The notes: generated by a model not told the origin, from the sequence alone. 64,000 nucleotides of DNA from Solimonas marina (GCF_012241385.1 NZ_JAAVXB010000008.1:1-64000), one strand, 5' to 3'. Shown: positions 19,576-29,987, counted from the first letter of the stretch. Program-made: numbers and translations.

Positions 19576-20958
19576 TCAGCGGATCGGTACCAGCACACTG
19601 ACGCGGCCGCCGCCGAACATCGAGCGCTCCAGCAGCAAACGGCCGCCGTAGGCCTGCACGATTTCATTGACGGCGGCCAAGCCGATGCCTTGGCCGGGCA
19701 GGCGGGTGTCGGCGCGGGCGCCGCGTTCGAGCAGCTTTTCCGGCGCCTCGCTCGGAAAGCCCGGACCATCGTCGTCGAAGTCGAGGCGGCAGATGTTGTG
19801 ATCGACCTGCGCCGCAACGCGCACACGCTGGTTGCCGTACTTGGCAGCGTTTTCGATCAGGTTGCCGAGCATTTCGTAGAGGTCGCCTTGATCGGCGCGC
19901 AGGCGCAGTATCGGATCGAGTTCGTTTTCGAACGTGATGTTGCGGCTCGCGTAGACCTTGCTCAGTGCCGACATCAGCTTGTCGACCAGTGGTTTGAGTG
20001 CCACCGGCTCGGTCAGCGTGCGGCTGCCGGCAGCGGCGGCACGGCGCAGCTGATGATCGACGATGTGCTGCATGCGGCCGACCTGCTCGTCGAGCTGGCG
20101 TTGTTGGGCGCCCGGAATGTCGGGTTCGCTGCTGATGCCCCTTAATACCGCGAGCGGCGTCTTCAGCGTGTGGGCGAGATCGCCCAGGGCATTGCGATAG
20201 CGGGTCTGCTGGTTGCGCTCGCTGACGATCATCGCGTTGAGGTCGCGCGTCAGCTGCTTCAGCTCGTCGGGGTACGACCCTTCGATTTCGCCCTGCAGAC
20301 CGGATTCGATCATGTGCAGTTCGCGGCCCAGGCGCTTGAGTGGCGCCAGACTCCAGCGCAGGATCAGCAGCAGGATCACCACCAGCGCGACGACAGTGCC
20401 ACCGAGCCAGGTCCACAGCGTGCGACGGAAGATGCCAAGTTGGCGATCGAAGGCGCTGGTGTCGTCGATGACGCTGACGGTGTACAGCCGCGGCGTGTTG
20501 CGGTCTGAGTCGATCCAGCGCAGGCCGAAGCTGAGACGGAACGCGTCGGGCTTGTCGAGACGCTGGAAGTTCCACTGACCAACCGCCAGCTGCGGCGGTG
20601 GCGGCATGTCCAGCGACTGATTGGAGCTCCAGACCATGATGCCGAGCTCGTTGAACAGCGCCGCCTGCAGACCGGACAAGGGCTCGCGCAGGCGCCGGTC
20701 CGGCACCGCGTCGAGCGAGATCGTCAGTTCACCGTCCGGCGTCGTCGACGCCGCGCCGAGCAGCGCATAGATCAGGCCTTCGAGCTTGTCCTGCTGCGCC
20801 TGCAGCAGTGCACTCTCGAAGGCCTTTTCCAGCGCCAGGCCGCCGAGGCCGACGAAGGCGAGCAGGACGATCGCCGTCGAGACCAGTAGCCGGGCGCGTA
20901 GGGACGTGACGCGCGGGCGGCGCGCGGCGGTCGCCTTCAGGCGCGCGGCAGGTCCCAC
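19576..20958 (-). CDS. PhoQ-like sensor histidine kinase
   Basis: 460 residues. Two membrane segments (about 22-42 and 185-202) enclose a periplasmic sensor domain. A HAMP-like region follows, then the dimerisation domain with LGDLAHTLKTPL (phosphorylated His263), the N-box LIENAAKYG, and G boxes DDDGPGFP and GQGIGLAAVNE. The H-box form LAHTLKTPLAVL and the partner regulator resemble the PhoQ group. The periplasmic acidic patch that senses Mg in enterobacterial PhoQ cannot be confirmed. The GTG start overlaps the regulator gene by 22 bases. Confidence 0.85.
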   Translation of the reverse strand: MGPAARLKATAARRPRVTSLRARLLVSTAIVLLAFVGLGGLALEKAFESALLQAQQDKLEGLIYALLGAASTTPDGELTISLDAVPDRRLREPLSGLQAALFNELGIMVWSSNQSLDMPPPPQLAVGQWNFQRLDKPDAFRLSFGLRWIDSDRNTPRLYTVSVIDDTSAFDRQLGIFRRTLWTWLGGTVVALVVILLLILRWSLAPLKRLGRELHMIESGLQGEIEGSYPDELKQLTRDLNAMIVSERNQQTRYRNALGDLAHTLKTPLAVLRGISSEPDIPGAQQRQLDEQVGRMQHIVDHQLRRAAAAGSRTLTEPVALKPLVDKLMSALSKVYASRNITFENELDPILRLRADQGDLYEMLGNLIENAAKYGNQRVRVAAQVDHNICRLDFDDDGPGFPSEAPEKLLERGARADTRLPGQGIGLAAVNEIVQAYGGRLLLERSMFGGGRVSVLVPIR

Positions 20959-21614
20959 CGGTAACCCGCGCCGCGCAGCGTCGTGATCGGGTTGTACTGG
21001 CTGTCGGCGTCCAGCTTCGAGCGCAGTCGGCGGATGAACACCTCGATGACGTTGCTGTCGCGTTCCTCGTCTTCGGTATACAGATGCTCGGTCAGCTCGC
21101 TCTTCGAGATGACCTTGCCGGCATGCGTCAGCAGGTATTCGAGGACGCGAAATTCATAGCTGGTCAGATCGACCGGCTTGCCGTCGACCATGACCGACTT
21201 GGCGCTGGTATCGACGACGTATGGGCCGGAGTTCAGCGTCGCTTGCGTCCAGCCGCCGACACGACGCACCAGCGCGCGCACGCGGGCGATCAATTCCTCG
21301 CGATGGAAGGGCTTGACCAGATAATCGTCGGCACCGGCCTCGAGGCCCTCGACCTTGGTCTGCCAGCCGTCGCGAGCGGTCAGGATCAGGATCGGGTACT
21401 TGCGGCCGGCCTTGCGCACCTGGCGGATCAGGTCGATGCCGGGCATGCCCGGTAGACCGAGATCAACGATCGCGATGTCGGCCGGATACTCCTCGGCCAT
21501 GTAGGCGCCGTTGTCGCCATCGGCGGCGACGTCGACGGCAAAGCCGTCGTCACTGAGAAACTTGGAGACCTGCTCGCGCAGATCCGGATCATCTTCGATT
21601 ACGAGCGCACGCAT
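20937..21614 (-). CDS. PhoP-like response regulator (OmpR family)
   Basis: 225 residues. The receiver domain holds the phosphoacceptor Asp51 (IAIVDLGLPG) and the switch motif LTARDGWQTKVEGLEAGADD. The winged-helix domain ends TTLRGAGYRWDLP. The receiver is very close in wording to PhoP (DIAIVDLGLP, ILILTAR-x-W-Q-x-KVE-x-L-x-AGADDY). It pairs with the downstream overlapping kinase. The small PepSY gene 42 bases upstream is the likely first gene of the unit. Confidence 0.88.
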   Translation of the reverse strand: MRALVIEDDPDLREQVSKFLSDDGFAVDVAADGDNGAYMAEEYPADIAIVDLGLPGMPGIDLIRQVRKAGRKYPILILTARDGWQTKVEGLEAGADDYLVKPFHREELIARVRALVRRVGGWTQATLNSGPYVVDTSAKSVMVDGKPVDLTSYEFRVLEYLLTHAGKVISKSELTEHLYTEDEERDSNVIEVFIRRLRSKLDADSQYNPITTLRGAGYRWDLPRA

Positions 21615-21656
21615 GGACGCTATCTCTCCCTGTGGTGCCGCCGCAGGCCCGGCCTG

Positions 21657-21968
21657 CTATGGATCAACCTGATAGATACGAACTTCACCGTTCTTCAGCA
21701 TCTTCACCCGATACCCGGCGCCATCCGGCTGTACCGCCAGCACCCGTCCGCCGTGGCGGCGCTGGATTTCCCGCGCTGCCATGTCCGGCGACAGTTTCGG
21801 CGCACCGCCGGTTTCGCGGGTGCCAAGCATCGGAAATGGCAGTGACATGCCGTTGCCGCGCTGCTTGCCTGGCTCCCGATCCTTTCCAGGATGCGCAGCC
21901 GCCGCGATCGCCGTGTTGAAGAGCACGGCGCTCGCCAGACAGATCGCAGTGAAGGTAGGCAGACGCAT
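21657..21968 (-). CDS. Small exported PepSY-like protein upstream of the PhoPQ-like pair
   Basis: 103 residues with a signal peptide (about 1-24) and a single C-terminal domain, AAREIQRRHGGRVLAVQPDG then YRVKMLKNGEVRIYQVD, that resembles a PepSY repeat. Similar small periplasmic proteins are often encoded with PhoPQ-like systems and may modulate the sensor. Function not established. Confidence 0.65.
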   Translation of the reverse strand: MRLPTFTAICLASAVLFNTAIAAAAHPGKDREPGKQRGNGMSLPFPMLGTRETGGAPKLSPDMAAREIQRRHGGRVLAVQPDGAGYRVKMLKNGEVRIYQVDP

Positions 21969-22212
21969 GAATGGACAGGTCAGGGATCGGTTACCCGCGC
22001 TCCCACACTCCGGACCGCATGCGGCGGTCTCGAAGGGCGGAGCGCCCAGGGCAGGACGTTCCGGCGGCGATGTATTGCGAAATCATCATGCGCCTCCGGG
22101 CGTGGGCATCGATGCACATACTGTGCCTGCAGCGTAGCGCGATTAACTGAATTCGTCCTTAATTTTTTCGTGCTATTTCAGGAACTAAGGCGTTCACAAC
22201 GGAGCCGGCCTG

Positions 22213-23568
22213 TCAATTTGCAGTGGTCGCGAAGCGCTTCAGCGCCGGTGGCGTGAAGTGCGAGGGATCGGCGTGCCAGTCGTACTCGATCAGCTTTTTC
22301 TCTTCATTCGTGAGGCCAACGATGACGTAGCGGCGTGACTGCAGGTCGTAGTGAACCTGCACGCCGTTGACGACCACCGGCACGTTGGCGAATGCGATCG
22401 AATGCGATTCGGCCGTGCGCCAGAACGCACCGCGCTCGTCGTACATGTCCTCGGCATGGACGATCCACGAATCCTCATCGAGATAGAAGATGCGCTTCTT
22501 GTAACGGTGCGAGTAGCCGGGTTTGACGTTGGCTTCGATGACCCAGACGCGATGCAGCTCGTAGCGCGCGAGGTCCTGATTGATGTGGCCGGCGCCGATG
22601 ATCTGTTTGTACTTCAGCTTCGGGTCGTACAACAGGTAGCTGTTGTACGGAATCAGCATTTCCTTCTTGCCGACCAGCTTGATCGTGTAGCGATCAAGCG
22701 GACCGTTGAACATGTCGAGCTGGTCCTGCGTCATCAAGCCGTCGTAGAGCGGATTGTCGTAGCCGACCTCACCGATGCGGCGTGGCCGGCCGACGGTATT
22801 GTTGTAGACCCAGACGCCGGTCTGATTGGCGATACGGTCGATCGGCACGTGCAGCAGATGCGCTTCGCCGGCGAGATTCGGCGGTGCGATGGTCTTCTGC
22901 AGCGCGAACAGGTTCATGCCGTCGATCGACTTCACCGTCGCGTCCGGATCGTTGTACATGAACGCCAGTTCGACGTAGTCGCGCTGTGTGACGAAGCTGC
23001 CGTCCGGCGCCGTCACCGCCGAATCGATGTAGCCACGAAAGCCGCGCGTGTTGTAGCGCATGATGTGATTCCACATCACCTCCGTGCCGTTCTTCGGAAT
23101 CGGGAATGGGTAGCCCTGCGCGGTGCAACAAAAGCCGTAGCCGTTGTCGGTCAGGTCCACGGTCGTCGCGTTTTTCTTGGTCGCGTCGTAGAACCACTGG
23201 GGATACGACGCGCTGCGGCGCGTCGGATAGACGTTCATCTTGTAATCGGGATACGTCTTGAATAACGCCTTGTAGCCTTCGGTGAGGATGCCGGCGTATT
23301 TCGTGTAGTTCTGTGCCGTGATCGTATACAGCGGCTTGTCGGCGGCGAACGGGTTGCTGCCGCGCGGCATGTCCTTCTGCGGCAGGCCGCCGGTCCAGGC
23401 CGGGATCGTGCCGTCGGCATTGCCGGCGCGTTCGGCGCCGAGTGGCGTCAGCTCCTTGCCGAGTTTGGCGGCTTCGTCGGCCAAAACCTTGGCGCTGGAC
23501 GGCAGGCTGATCAGCAGGCCGAGCGCCAGCAGCGGCAGGGCCAGTGTGCAGGGCAGGGTGGATCTCAT
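22213..23568 (-). CDS. DUF1329 family exported protein
   Basis: 451 residues with a signal peptide (about 1-26, ending SSAK). It matches DUF1329 by NADGTIPAWTGGL, by the NYTKYAGILTEGYKALF region, and by the WVIEANVKPGYSHRYKKRIFYLDEDSW block resembling LolB/LolA-like lipid-binding beta folds. These proteins are regularly encoded with MMPL/RND transporters and DUF1302 proteins. Here the start overlaps the MMPL stop by four bases (ATGA), and no DUF1302 gene is present. A role in moving lipids or hydrophobic compounds to the outer membrane is likely but unproven. Confidence 0.85.
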   Translation of the reverse strand: MRSTLPCTLALPLLALGLLISLPSSAKVLADEAAKLGKELTPLGAERAGNADGTIPAWTGGLPQKDMPRGSNPFAADKPLYTITAQNYTKYAGILTEGYKALFKTYPDYKMNVYPTRRSASYPQWFYDATKKNATTVDLTDNGYGFCCTAQGYPFPIPKNGTEVMWNHIMRYNTRGFRGYIDSAVTAPDGSFVTQRDYVELAFMYNDPDATVKSIDGMNLFALQKTIAPPNLAGEAHLLHVPIDRIANQTGVWVYNNTVGRPRRIGEVGYDNPLYDGLMTQDQLDMFNGPLDRYTIKLVGKKEMLIPYNSYLLYDPKLKYKQIIGAGHINQDLARYELHRVWVIEANVKPGYSHRYKKRIFYLDEDSWIVHAEDMYDERGAFWRTAESHSIAFANVPVVVNGVQVHYDLQSRRYVIVGLTNEEKKLIEYDWHADPSHFTPPALKRFATTAN

Positions 23569-25970
23569 GTCGTTTCCGGCCGCGAGGCGGCCGCCTCCTT
23601 CCTTGAATCATCATGCGCCGCCGGCGCGTCCGGCGGCAGGCGTCGGTGCAGGGCCAGCCAGGCCAGTGCCGGCAGCAGCACAATGGCACCGAGCAGGTTG
23701 GTGCTGAACATGAACAGCAGCAGCAGGCCCATGTCGGCCTGAAACTGCAGTCCCGAGAACAGCCAGGTGAAGACGCTGAGCAGCAGTGATGCCGAGGTGA
23801 AGATCACGGCCTTGCCGGTGTGCCGCAGCGCGTCGAAATAGGCCTCGCGCAAGCTCGTGCGCTCGGCGAGCCGTCTGGAGAACACGCTCCATAAATAGAT
23901 GCTGTAGTCGACGCCGATGCCGACGCCGAAGGCGGCCACCGGCAGCGTCGCCGGCTTCATGCCGATGCCGAGCGTCGCCATCAGGCCGTAGGTCATCAGC
24001 GAGCACAGCACCAGCGGCGTGAGAATGCACAGCACCGCGACGCCGCTGCGGAACGACAGCCAGGCGAACAATGCCAGCGTCGCGTGCACCCAGATAATGA
24101 CCAGCAGCTCGCGCGCGCGGATTTCTTCGTTGGTCGCGGCCCAGACGCCGACATTGCCGGATGCCAGCTTGAAGTCGACGCCTTGGCCGACGTTGTCATG
24201 CTGGAAGGTTTTCACGGCGTCGACAATCTGCGAAATCGTCGTCGCACGATGATCGCGCGTGAAGATCAGGACCGGCATCACACTGCAGTCCGGGTTCGAC
24301 AAACCAAGCTGGCTGGGGATTGGCGAGACCAGTTCGGACAAGCTCTGCGTGCGTGGCAGCACGCGCCATTTCGGCGCCGCTTCAAACCAGCCGGAGCGTA
24401 CCTGTTTGGCCAGCTGCGGCAGCGACAGTACCGAGCGCACGCCCGGCGTGTTTTGCATGTGCCAGGCGAAGCGGTCGATCGTTTCCATGGTCGCTGGATC
24501 GACGCAGCCGTATTGCTTGGTAACGGCGAAAACCTTGAGGATGTCGACGCCGATCGCGAAGTTGCGGCCGATCGCGCGCGAGTCGACGTTGTAGCGGCTG
24601 TCCGGGCGCAGCTCCGGCACGCCGGCCTGTCGGTCGCCGACGATCAGCTTCGGATACATCCACAGTGCCCAGCTCAGCGCCAGCAATGCCACGAACAGCG
24701 TCGGGATCGCCGCGCGCGCGGTGGCGAAGGCCGACAGCCGTTGCCAGAGCCGATCGGAGAGGGCGACGCGACGCTGCTGGCGTGCGCGAAACGCGTCGAC
24801 GTCACGTACCCGCGCCCACGACAGCACGATCGGCAGCATCATCTTGTTGGTGATGATGACGGCCGCCATGCCCATCGCCGCGTTGAACGCCATCTCGCGG
24901 ACGATGTCGATCTTGATGAACGCCAGCGTCGCGAAGCCGATCACGTCGGTGAGGATCGCCACGGTGCCGGGAATGAACAGTTGGCGAAAGGTCGCGATCG
25001 ATGCGTCGCGCGACGCCAGGCCGTGCACGGCGACCTCGTAGCGCCAGGCGTTGACGTACTGCACGCCGTGCGACACGCCGATGGCCAGGATCAGGAACGG
25101 TACGAGGATCGCGAACGGGTCGAGTCCGAAGCCGGTCAGCTTCAACAGGCCCAGCTCCCAGATCACGGCACACAGTGCCGCGAACAGTGGCAGCGTGGCC
25201 AGCCGCCACGAGCCGCAGAACATCCACAGCAGTGCGAAGGTCGCCAGTAGTGCAATGGCAAAGAACATCATCACTTCGTGGCCGGCATCGCTGACGTCGC
25301 CGACAACCTTGGCGAAGCCGATGATGCGGATGTCGAAGCGGTCGTTCTCGTACTGCGTGCGGATCGCCTCGAGTTTGTCGGCGACCGCGCGGTAGTCGAG
25401 CTTCTTGCCGGTCGACGGATCGTGCTCGAGTAGCTCCGCCGTCACCATCGCGCCGCGCTGATCGAGCGATACCAGACGGCCGATGACGCCGGCCTTGCCG
25501 ACGTTCGAGCGGATCTGCGCCAGCATTTCCGGCGTTGGCCGGTAATTGCGCGGAATCACGTCGCCGGTCGAAAAACCGTCCTCGACGACTTCCATGTAGC
25601 GCACGCCAGGCGTGAACAGCGAGGTCACCCGGGAGCGGTCGACGCCGGGTAAAAAGAACACCGCATCGGTGACCTTGTGCAGCGTGTCGAGGAAGTCCGG
25701 CGTGTAGATGTCGCCCGGCACGCCGGGCTTGAGCATCACCGCGATCGAGATCAGATTGGCACCGCCGAAAGCCTTCTCGTACTGCTTGAAGACCTTCATG
25801 TACGGGTGATCGAGCGGAATCTGCTTCTCGAAGCCGGCATCCGGCTGCAGTCGGCTGGCGAGGACGGCCATCGCCAATGTGAACGCCATCAGGATCGCGA
25901 ATGTCAATCCGCTACGGGCATAGACCAGCACTTCGGCACTGCGCAGAATCCGCTCGGCGTAACGGCCCAC
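23565..25970 (-). CDS. MMPL/RND superfamily transporter
   Basis: 801 residues with the RND layout: one N-terminal membrane helix, a large periplasmic domain, five or six helices, then a second repeat. LLAGxxMF-type helices and GVGIGVDYSIYLWSVFSRRL (about 695-715), which holds the conserved proton-relay Asp, can be seen. At 801 residues it has half-size periplasmic loops compared with AcrB and belongs to the hydrophobe/lipid group often paired with DUF1329. It is the first gene of the pair, 59 bases after the TetR gene. Confidence 0.88.
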   Translation of the reverse strand: MGRYAERILRSAEVLVYARSGLTFAILMAFTLAMAVLASRLQPDAGFEKQIPLDHPYMKVFKQYEKAFGGANLISIAVMLKPGVPGDIYTPDFLDTLHKVTDAVFFLPGVDRSRVTSLFTPGVRYMEVVEDGFSTGDVIPRNYRPTPEMLAQIRSNVGKAGVIGRLVSLDQRGAMVTAELLEHDPSTGKKLDYRAVADKLEAIRTQYENDRFDIRIIGFAKVVGDVSDAGHEVMMFFAIALLATFALLWMFCGSWRLATLPLFAALCAVIWELGLLKLTGFGLDPFAILVPFLILAIGVSHGVQYVNAWRYEVAVHGLASRDASIATFRQLFIPGTVAILTDVIGFATLAFIKIDIVREMAFNAAMGMAAVIITNKMMLPIVLSWARVRDVDAFRARQQRRVALSDRLWQRLSAFATARAAIPTLFVALLALSWALWMYPKLIVGDRQAGVPELRPDSRYNVDSRAIGRNFAIGVDILKVFAVTKQYGCVDPATMETIDRFAWHMQNTPGVRSVLSLPQLAKQVRSGWFEAAPKWRVLPRTQSLSELVSPIPSQLGLSNPDCSVMPVLIFTRDHRATTISQIVDAVKTFQHDNVGQGVDFKLASGNVGVWAATNEEIRARELLVIIWVHATLALFAWLSFRSGVAVLCILTPLVLCSLMTYGLMATLGIGMKPATLPVAAFGVGIGVDYSIYLWSVFSRRLAERTSLREAYFDALRHTGKAVIFTSASLLLSVFTWLFSGLQFQADMGLLLLFMFSTNLLGAIVLLPALAWLALHRRLPPDAPAAHDDSRKEAAASRPETT

Positions 25971-26029
25971 CTCGTCCTCCGTCTTGTCGTCTGCGTGCCG
26001 GTGCGGCCGGCGGTCACTCAGGCGATGGA

Positions 26030-26665
26030 TCAGATCGCGAGCGCGAGTTTCAGCAGATCATCTGTTTTTGCGTAGGCGCGGAACAGGGTTCGCGCCAGAA
26101 CGGCAAGAATGCCACGCATTTCATCGGCGCTGTATTGCCGTAGCGGCACAACGCAAGCTTCGATCAGTGCAATGACGGCACGCGCCATTTCGTCGGCTTC
26201 GCCGCTGAGTTCCAGCAGTCCGCGCTCTCCGGCTTCCTGGAATTTGTGGCGCAGCACTTCGATCGCGGCGTCCTCGAAGCTGCGCTGCGCGGCGGTCAAT
26301 GCCGCCGTTTCGGGACGCGACGGAATCAGCCAGTAACCCGCCACGCCCTTTTCGACGCGTGGGTCGCGCAGCAGCTTCTGCAGGCCGCTGAAAACATGCA
26401 TGACCGCCAGCACCGGGTCGGCTTCGGCGCGCATCGGGTCGAAGACGTATTGGTCGAAGATCGCGTGGAGACGCTTCAGGCAGTCGAGGTAGAGCGCTTC
26501 CTTGCCGTCGAAGTGCCAGTACAGCGCGCCCTTGGACAGCTTGGCGGCGCTGGCGATATCGCCGATCGAGACGCCCTCGTAGCCGTAGCGACCGAACAGT
26601 TCGAATGCGTGATCCGTGATGGCCTTGATCGTGTCGAACTGTTCGTGAGCGGGTTTGCGGGGCAT
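26030..26665 (-). CDS. TetR-family regulator of the MMPL/DUF1329 pair
   Basis: 211 residues. The N-terminal TetR helix-turn-helix is clear (GYEGVSIGDIASAAKLSKGALYWHF split over residues 28-53). The C-terminal domain is ligand binding and not recognisable in detail. It lies immediately upstream of the transporter and on the same strand, so it may be in one transcript and autoregulate it. Ligand unknown. Confidence 0.85.
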   Translation of the reverse strand: MPRKPAHEQFDTIKAITDHAFELFGRYGYEGVSIGDIASAAKLSKGALYWHFDGKEALYLDCLKRLHAIFDQYVFDPMRAEADPVLAVMHVFSGLQKLLRDPRVEKGVAGYWLIPSRPETAALTAAQRSFEDAAIEVLRHKFQEAGERGLLELSGEADEMARAVIALIEACVVPLRQYSADEMRGILAVLARTLFRAYAKTDDLLKLALAI

Positions 26666-26711
26666 GGCGATTCTGATGGCGAAGCGGCGATTTTACAGGC
26701 CCCGTCAGCAA

Positions 26712-26743
26712 GATGGCGACCGCAGAAGCCTGCGGTCGCCATC
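26712..26743 (-). terminator. Strong hairpin at the end of the psp operon
   Basis: 13-bp perfect stem GATGGCGACCGCA/TGCGGTCGCCATC with a six-base loop, between the last psp gene and tetR. The T run is short (TTG on the minus strand), so it may stop transcription poorly or act mainly to stabilise the mRNA end. Confidence 0.6.
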
Positions 26744-26801
26744 GGAGTTTGCCGAAAATGCTGCACTTCGTCCGCGGCGCGCAGCCGCCGCGAGCGTGAG
26801 G

Positions 26802-27011
26802 CTAGTGCGCCGGACGGTGTCCGAGCAGGCGTGCCGGCAGATAGAACAGGGCCGCGACCAGCGCGAACATGCCGCCGACGCAGATACCGATGAGGCGTAG
26901 CGGCAGGCAGATCAGCCAGACCAGTGGCGCGATGAATAGCGCCAGCAGCGCCAGCGGCCAGCACAGCACCAACAGCAGGAGCCAGCCGACGGTGAGTAGC
27001 AGGGTATTCAT
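26802..27011 (-). CDS. Small two-helix membrane protein, last gene of the psp operon
   Basis: 69 residues, nearly all hydrophobic, with two probable membrane helices (about 3-34 and 37-60) and a basic C-terminus. It starts 15 bases after pspC. It takes the place of pspD in the enterobacterial operon but has no evident similarity to PspD. Probably a membrane-stress protein by context. Confidence 0.6.
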   Translation of the reverse strand: MNTLLLTVGWLLLLVLCWPLALLALFIAPLVWLICLPLRLIGICVGGMFALVAALFYLPARLLGHRPAH

Positions 27012-27026
27012 GCTTGTGCTCCTTAC

Positions 27027-27455
27027 TCAGGTTTCGAGTTCGCGGAACTGGCGGCGCAATTCGAGTTCTTCGTGCGTGACGCAGGCCTCGATCTGCTGCA
27101 GACGGCGTTCGAGATGATCGAAGCGCGCCTTGGCCGCTGCCGGGGAAACAGCGGGGCCGCCGGGCGGGCTGCCGGATGGGCCGCGTGACGACGGTCCTCC
27201 GTTGCGCGGGCTGCCGCTCGTGGCGTTGCCGTCGGCCGGGTCCATCAGATACCACAGCGCGATGTAGACCACGCCGACCGGGAAGAAACCGCTGAAGATG
27301 AAGGCGAGAATCACCAGCACGCGGATGATTTTCACGCTCCAGCCGAAGTAGTCTGCGACGCCGGCGCAGACGCCGGCAATCCAGCCGTCCTCGGGGTAGC
27401 GGCGCATGGCCGACAGGCCGCCGTCGTGATCGCGGGGGGCTTTAGCGGTGCTCAT
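27027..27455 (-). CDS. pspC: Phage shock protein C, long form
   Basis: 142 residues. The PspC domain (RRYPEDGWIAGVCAGVADYFG then a membrane helix, about 18-75) is followed by a Gly/Ser/Pro-rich linker and a C-terminal helical segment. Standard PspC ends soon after the membrane part, so the extra 65 residues are unusual. PspC with PspB senses envelope stress and recruits PspA. Start after GGAGAG; it overlaps pspB by 14 bases. Confidence 0.88.
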   Translation of the reverse strand: MSTAKAPRDHDGGLSAMRRYPEDGWIAGVCAGVADYFGWSVKIIRVLVILAFIFSGFFPVGVVYIALWYLMDPADGNATSGSPRNGGPSSRGPSGSPPGGPAVSPAAAKARFDHLERRLQQIEACVTHEELELRRQFRELET

Positions 27456-27681
27456 GATGCTTTTCTCTCCAGCCGGGGGCTTCGACGTCGAGCAGGCGCT
27501 CAAGCGTGTCGATACGTTTTTCCATGCGATCCGCCAGATCGACCAGATCCTGATTGACGGTCCCCACGGGCTGCTGCGTATCACGCCGATGTGCGAGGTG
27601 GCGGAACAGCAGCACCGGGAAGACAACGAAAATGCCGGTGACGGCGATCAGCGGAATCAGATTGTCCAGAAAGGTTTCCAC
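27442..27681 (-). CDS. pspB: Phage shock protein B
   Basis: 79 residues. One N-terminal membrane helix (8-27) precedes a charged coiled-coil tail (LVDLADRMEKRIDTLERLLD), exactly the PspB plan. It works with PspC in membrane-stress signalling. Three bases separate it from pspA. Confidence 0.9.
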   Translation of the reverse strand: METFLDNLIPLIAVTGIFVVFPVLLFRHLAHRRDTQQPVGTVNQDLVDLADRMEKRIDTLERLLDVEAPGWREKHHEHR

Positions 27682-27684
27682 CCA

Positions 27685-28353
27685 TCACTCCTGCGCGTTG
27701 TTCTTGCCAGCCCTGGCGCGCAATCTTGCCAGTTCATCTTCGATCTTGTCGTCGGCGAGGCGCGCGAATTCGTCGCGTAGCCGGTCGGCGCCCAGTTCGT
27801 AGGCGTCGACCCGTGATTCGAGTTCGTCGGCGGCGCGTTCAGCGTCGTCCAGTGCGGCCTGGGTCGTGGCGCTGCGCTTGTCGTCCATCTGCTCGCGCAG
27901 CTTGATGCGCGAACTGGCGGACTGGCTGCGCAGGTTGATGTTCTTCTGTCGTTGCCGTGCTTCCGACAGCTTGGCGCGCAGCTTGGCAATGTCCTCGTCG
28001 AGCTTGCCGACTTCGAGTTCGACCTGCTTGAGCTCGCGCTGCGCCTCGTCGATACGATCGCTGGCGCGGCGCTTGGCGGCGAGGGCGCCGCGCGCCAGAT
28101 CGTCGCGATCCTTGCGCACCGCCAGCTCGGCCTTGGTTTCCCAATCTTCAGCCTCGGCGCCGAGGGTCTCGATCGCGCGCTGAAGTTCCTTTTTGCGGGC
28201 CAGAAAGCGCACCGCGGTCGACCGGACTTCCACCAGCGTGTCCTCCATCTCCTGGATGATCAGCCGCGCCATCTTCTCCGGATCCTCGGCCTTGTTCAGC
28301 AAGGCGCTCAGATTCGAGTCGATGACATCACGCGTTCTCGAAAAAATTCCCAT
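27685..28353 (-). CDS. pspA: Phage shock protein A
   Basis: 222 residues, nearly all coiled coil, with the amphipathic N-terminus (MGIFSRTRDVIDSNLSALLN) that binds stressed membranes and the conserved AEDPEKMARLIIQEMEDTL. PspA is an ESCRT-III-like protein that repairs membranes and inhibits PspF in unstressed cells. ATG at 28353 with AGAGGAA upstream; a TTG one codon earlier is unlikely. Confidence 0.95.
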   Translation of the reverse strand: MGIFSRTRDVIDSNLSALLNKAEDPEKMARLIIQEMEDTLVEVRSTAVRFLARKKELQRAIETLGAEAEDWETKAELAVRKDRDDLARGALAAKRRASDRIDEAQRELKQVELEVGKLDEDIAKLRAKLSEARQRQKNINLRSQSASSRIKLREQMDDKRSATTQAALDDAERAADELESRVDAYELGADRLRDEFARLADDKIEDELARLRARAGKNNAQE

Positions 28354-28391
28354 CAATCGTTCCTCTGGAACTGCCGCTCGGGCAGTTGGAC

Positions 28392-28673
28392 CTAGCGCTG
28401 CGCGACCATCAGCGCTGGCGTTTCGGTGTTGATCTGCGGCATCAGCAGGCTGACGTTGCCGGCGATATTGTCCCGCACCTGCGTCTGGCTGTTCTGCAGC
28501 GCCAGCTGCAGGTGGCTGTCGATCTGACGGCTGGCGACGCTCTGTACGAAGCCGGCCTTGGTCTGGGTCGGCACCTGGCCAACATAGGTGGTCAGGCTAC
28601 CGAAGGTGCTGACGGTCATGATGGCGGCGACGGCGGCGCTGAAGATCGGCGCAGAGTAAGTGGTGTTGAACAT
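28392..28673 (-). CDS. Unrecognised small protein, first gene of the psp operon
   Basis: 93 residues. A hydrophobic N-terminal segment (9-30) may be a signal or membrane anchor. The rest is polar and helical (QSVASRQIDSHLQLALQNSQ). I do not recognise the family. It begins the sigma54-driven psp unit, 38 bases before pspA, so it is expected to be a stress-induced envelope protein. AAGGGGATA precedes the ATG. Confidence 0.6.
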   Translation of the reverse strand: MFNTTYSAPIFSAAVAAIMTVSTFGSLTTYVGQVPTQTKAGFVQSVASRQIDSHLQLALQNSQTQVRDNIAGNVSLLMPQINTETPALMVAQR

Positions 28674-28725
28674 GGCGTGTATCCCCTTTGTTGTTTCGGT
28701 GCAGCGGTGTGTGTGGGATCAATAT

Positions 28726-28741
28726 CGCCAGCTCCGTGCCA
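28726..28741 (-). promoter_or_regulatory. Sigma54 promoter of the psp operon
   Basis: TGGCACGGAGCTGGCG has the -24 GG and -12 GC exactly ten bases apart and one departure from TTGC. Predicted start near 28715, 42 bases before the first gene. PspF, the sigma54 activator for psp, is encoded just upstream and divergently. Confidence 0.75.
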
Positions 28742-28871
28742 GTCATGCCATGACCGTTAACATGTTGAAATTAAATGATTTATAGTTTTCCTGGTGGCAG
28801 CTCTGCGATGGCGTCGTGAGTTTTTGTGCCGACATGTGGTGATATTCGCCAACTTCTAGCACAATGGCCAT

Positions 28872-29930
<1,059 letters not shown>

Positions 29931-29952
29931 TCAGAAATTTCCTACATCCGTC

Positions 29953-29968
29953 TGGCACGGAAATCGCT
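29953..29968 (+). promoter_or_regulatory. Sigma54 promoter of nasT-nasS
   Basis: TGGCACGGAAATCGCT: -24 GG and -12 GC separated by ten bases, with TCGC in place of TTGC. Predicted transcript start about 29979, leaving a 180-base leader before nasT. Confidence 0.65.
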
Positions 29969-29987
29969 GCGCTATGGACAGGGGCTG

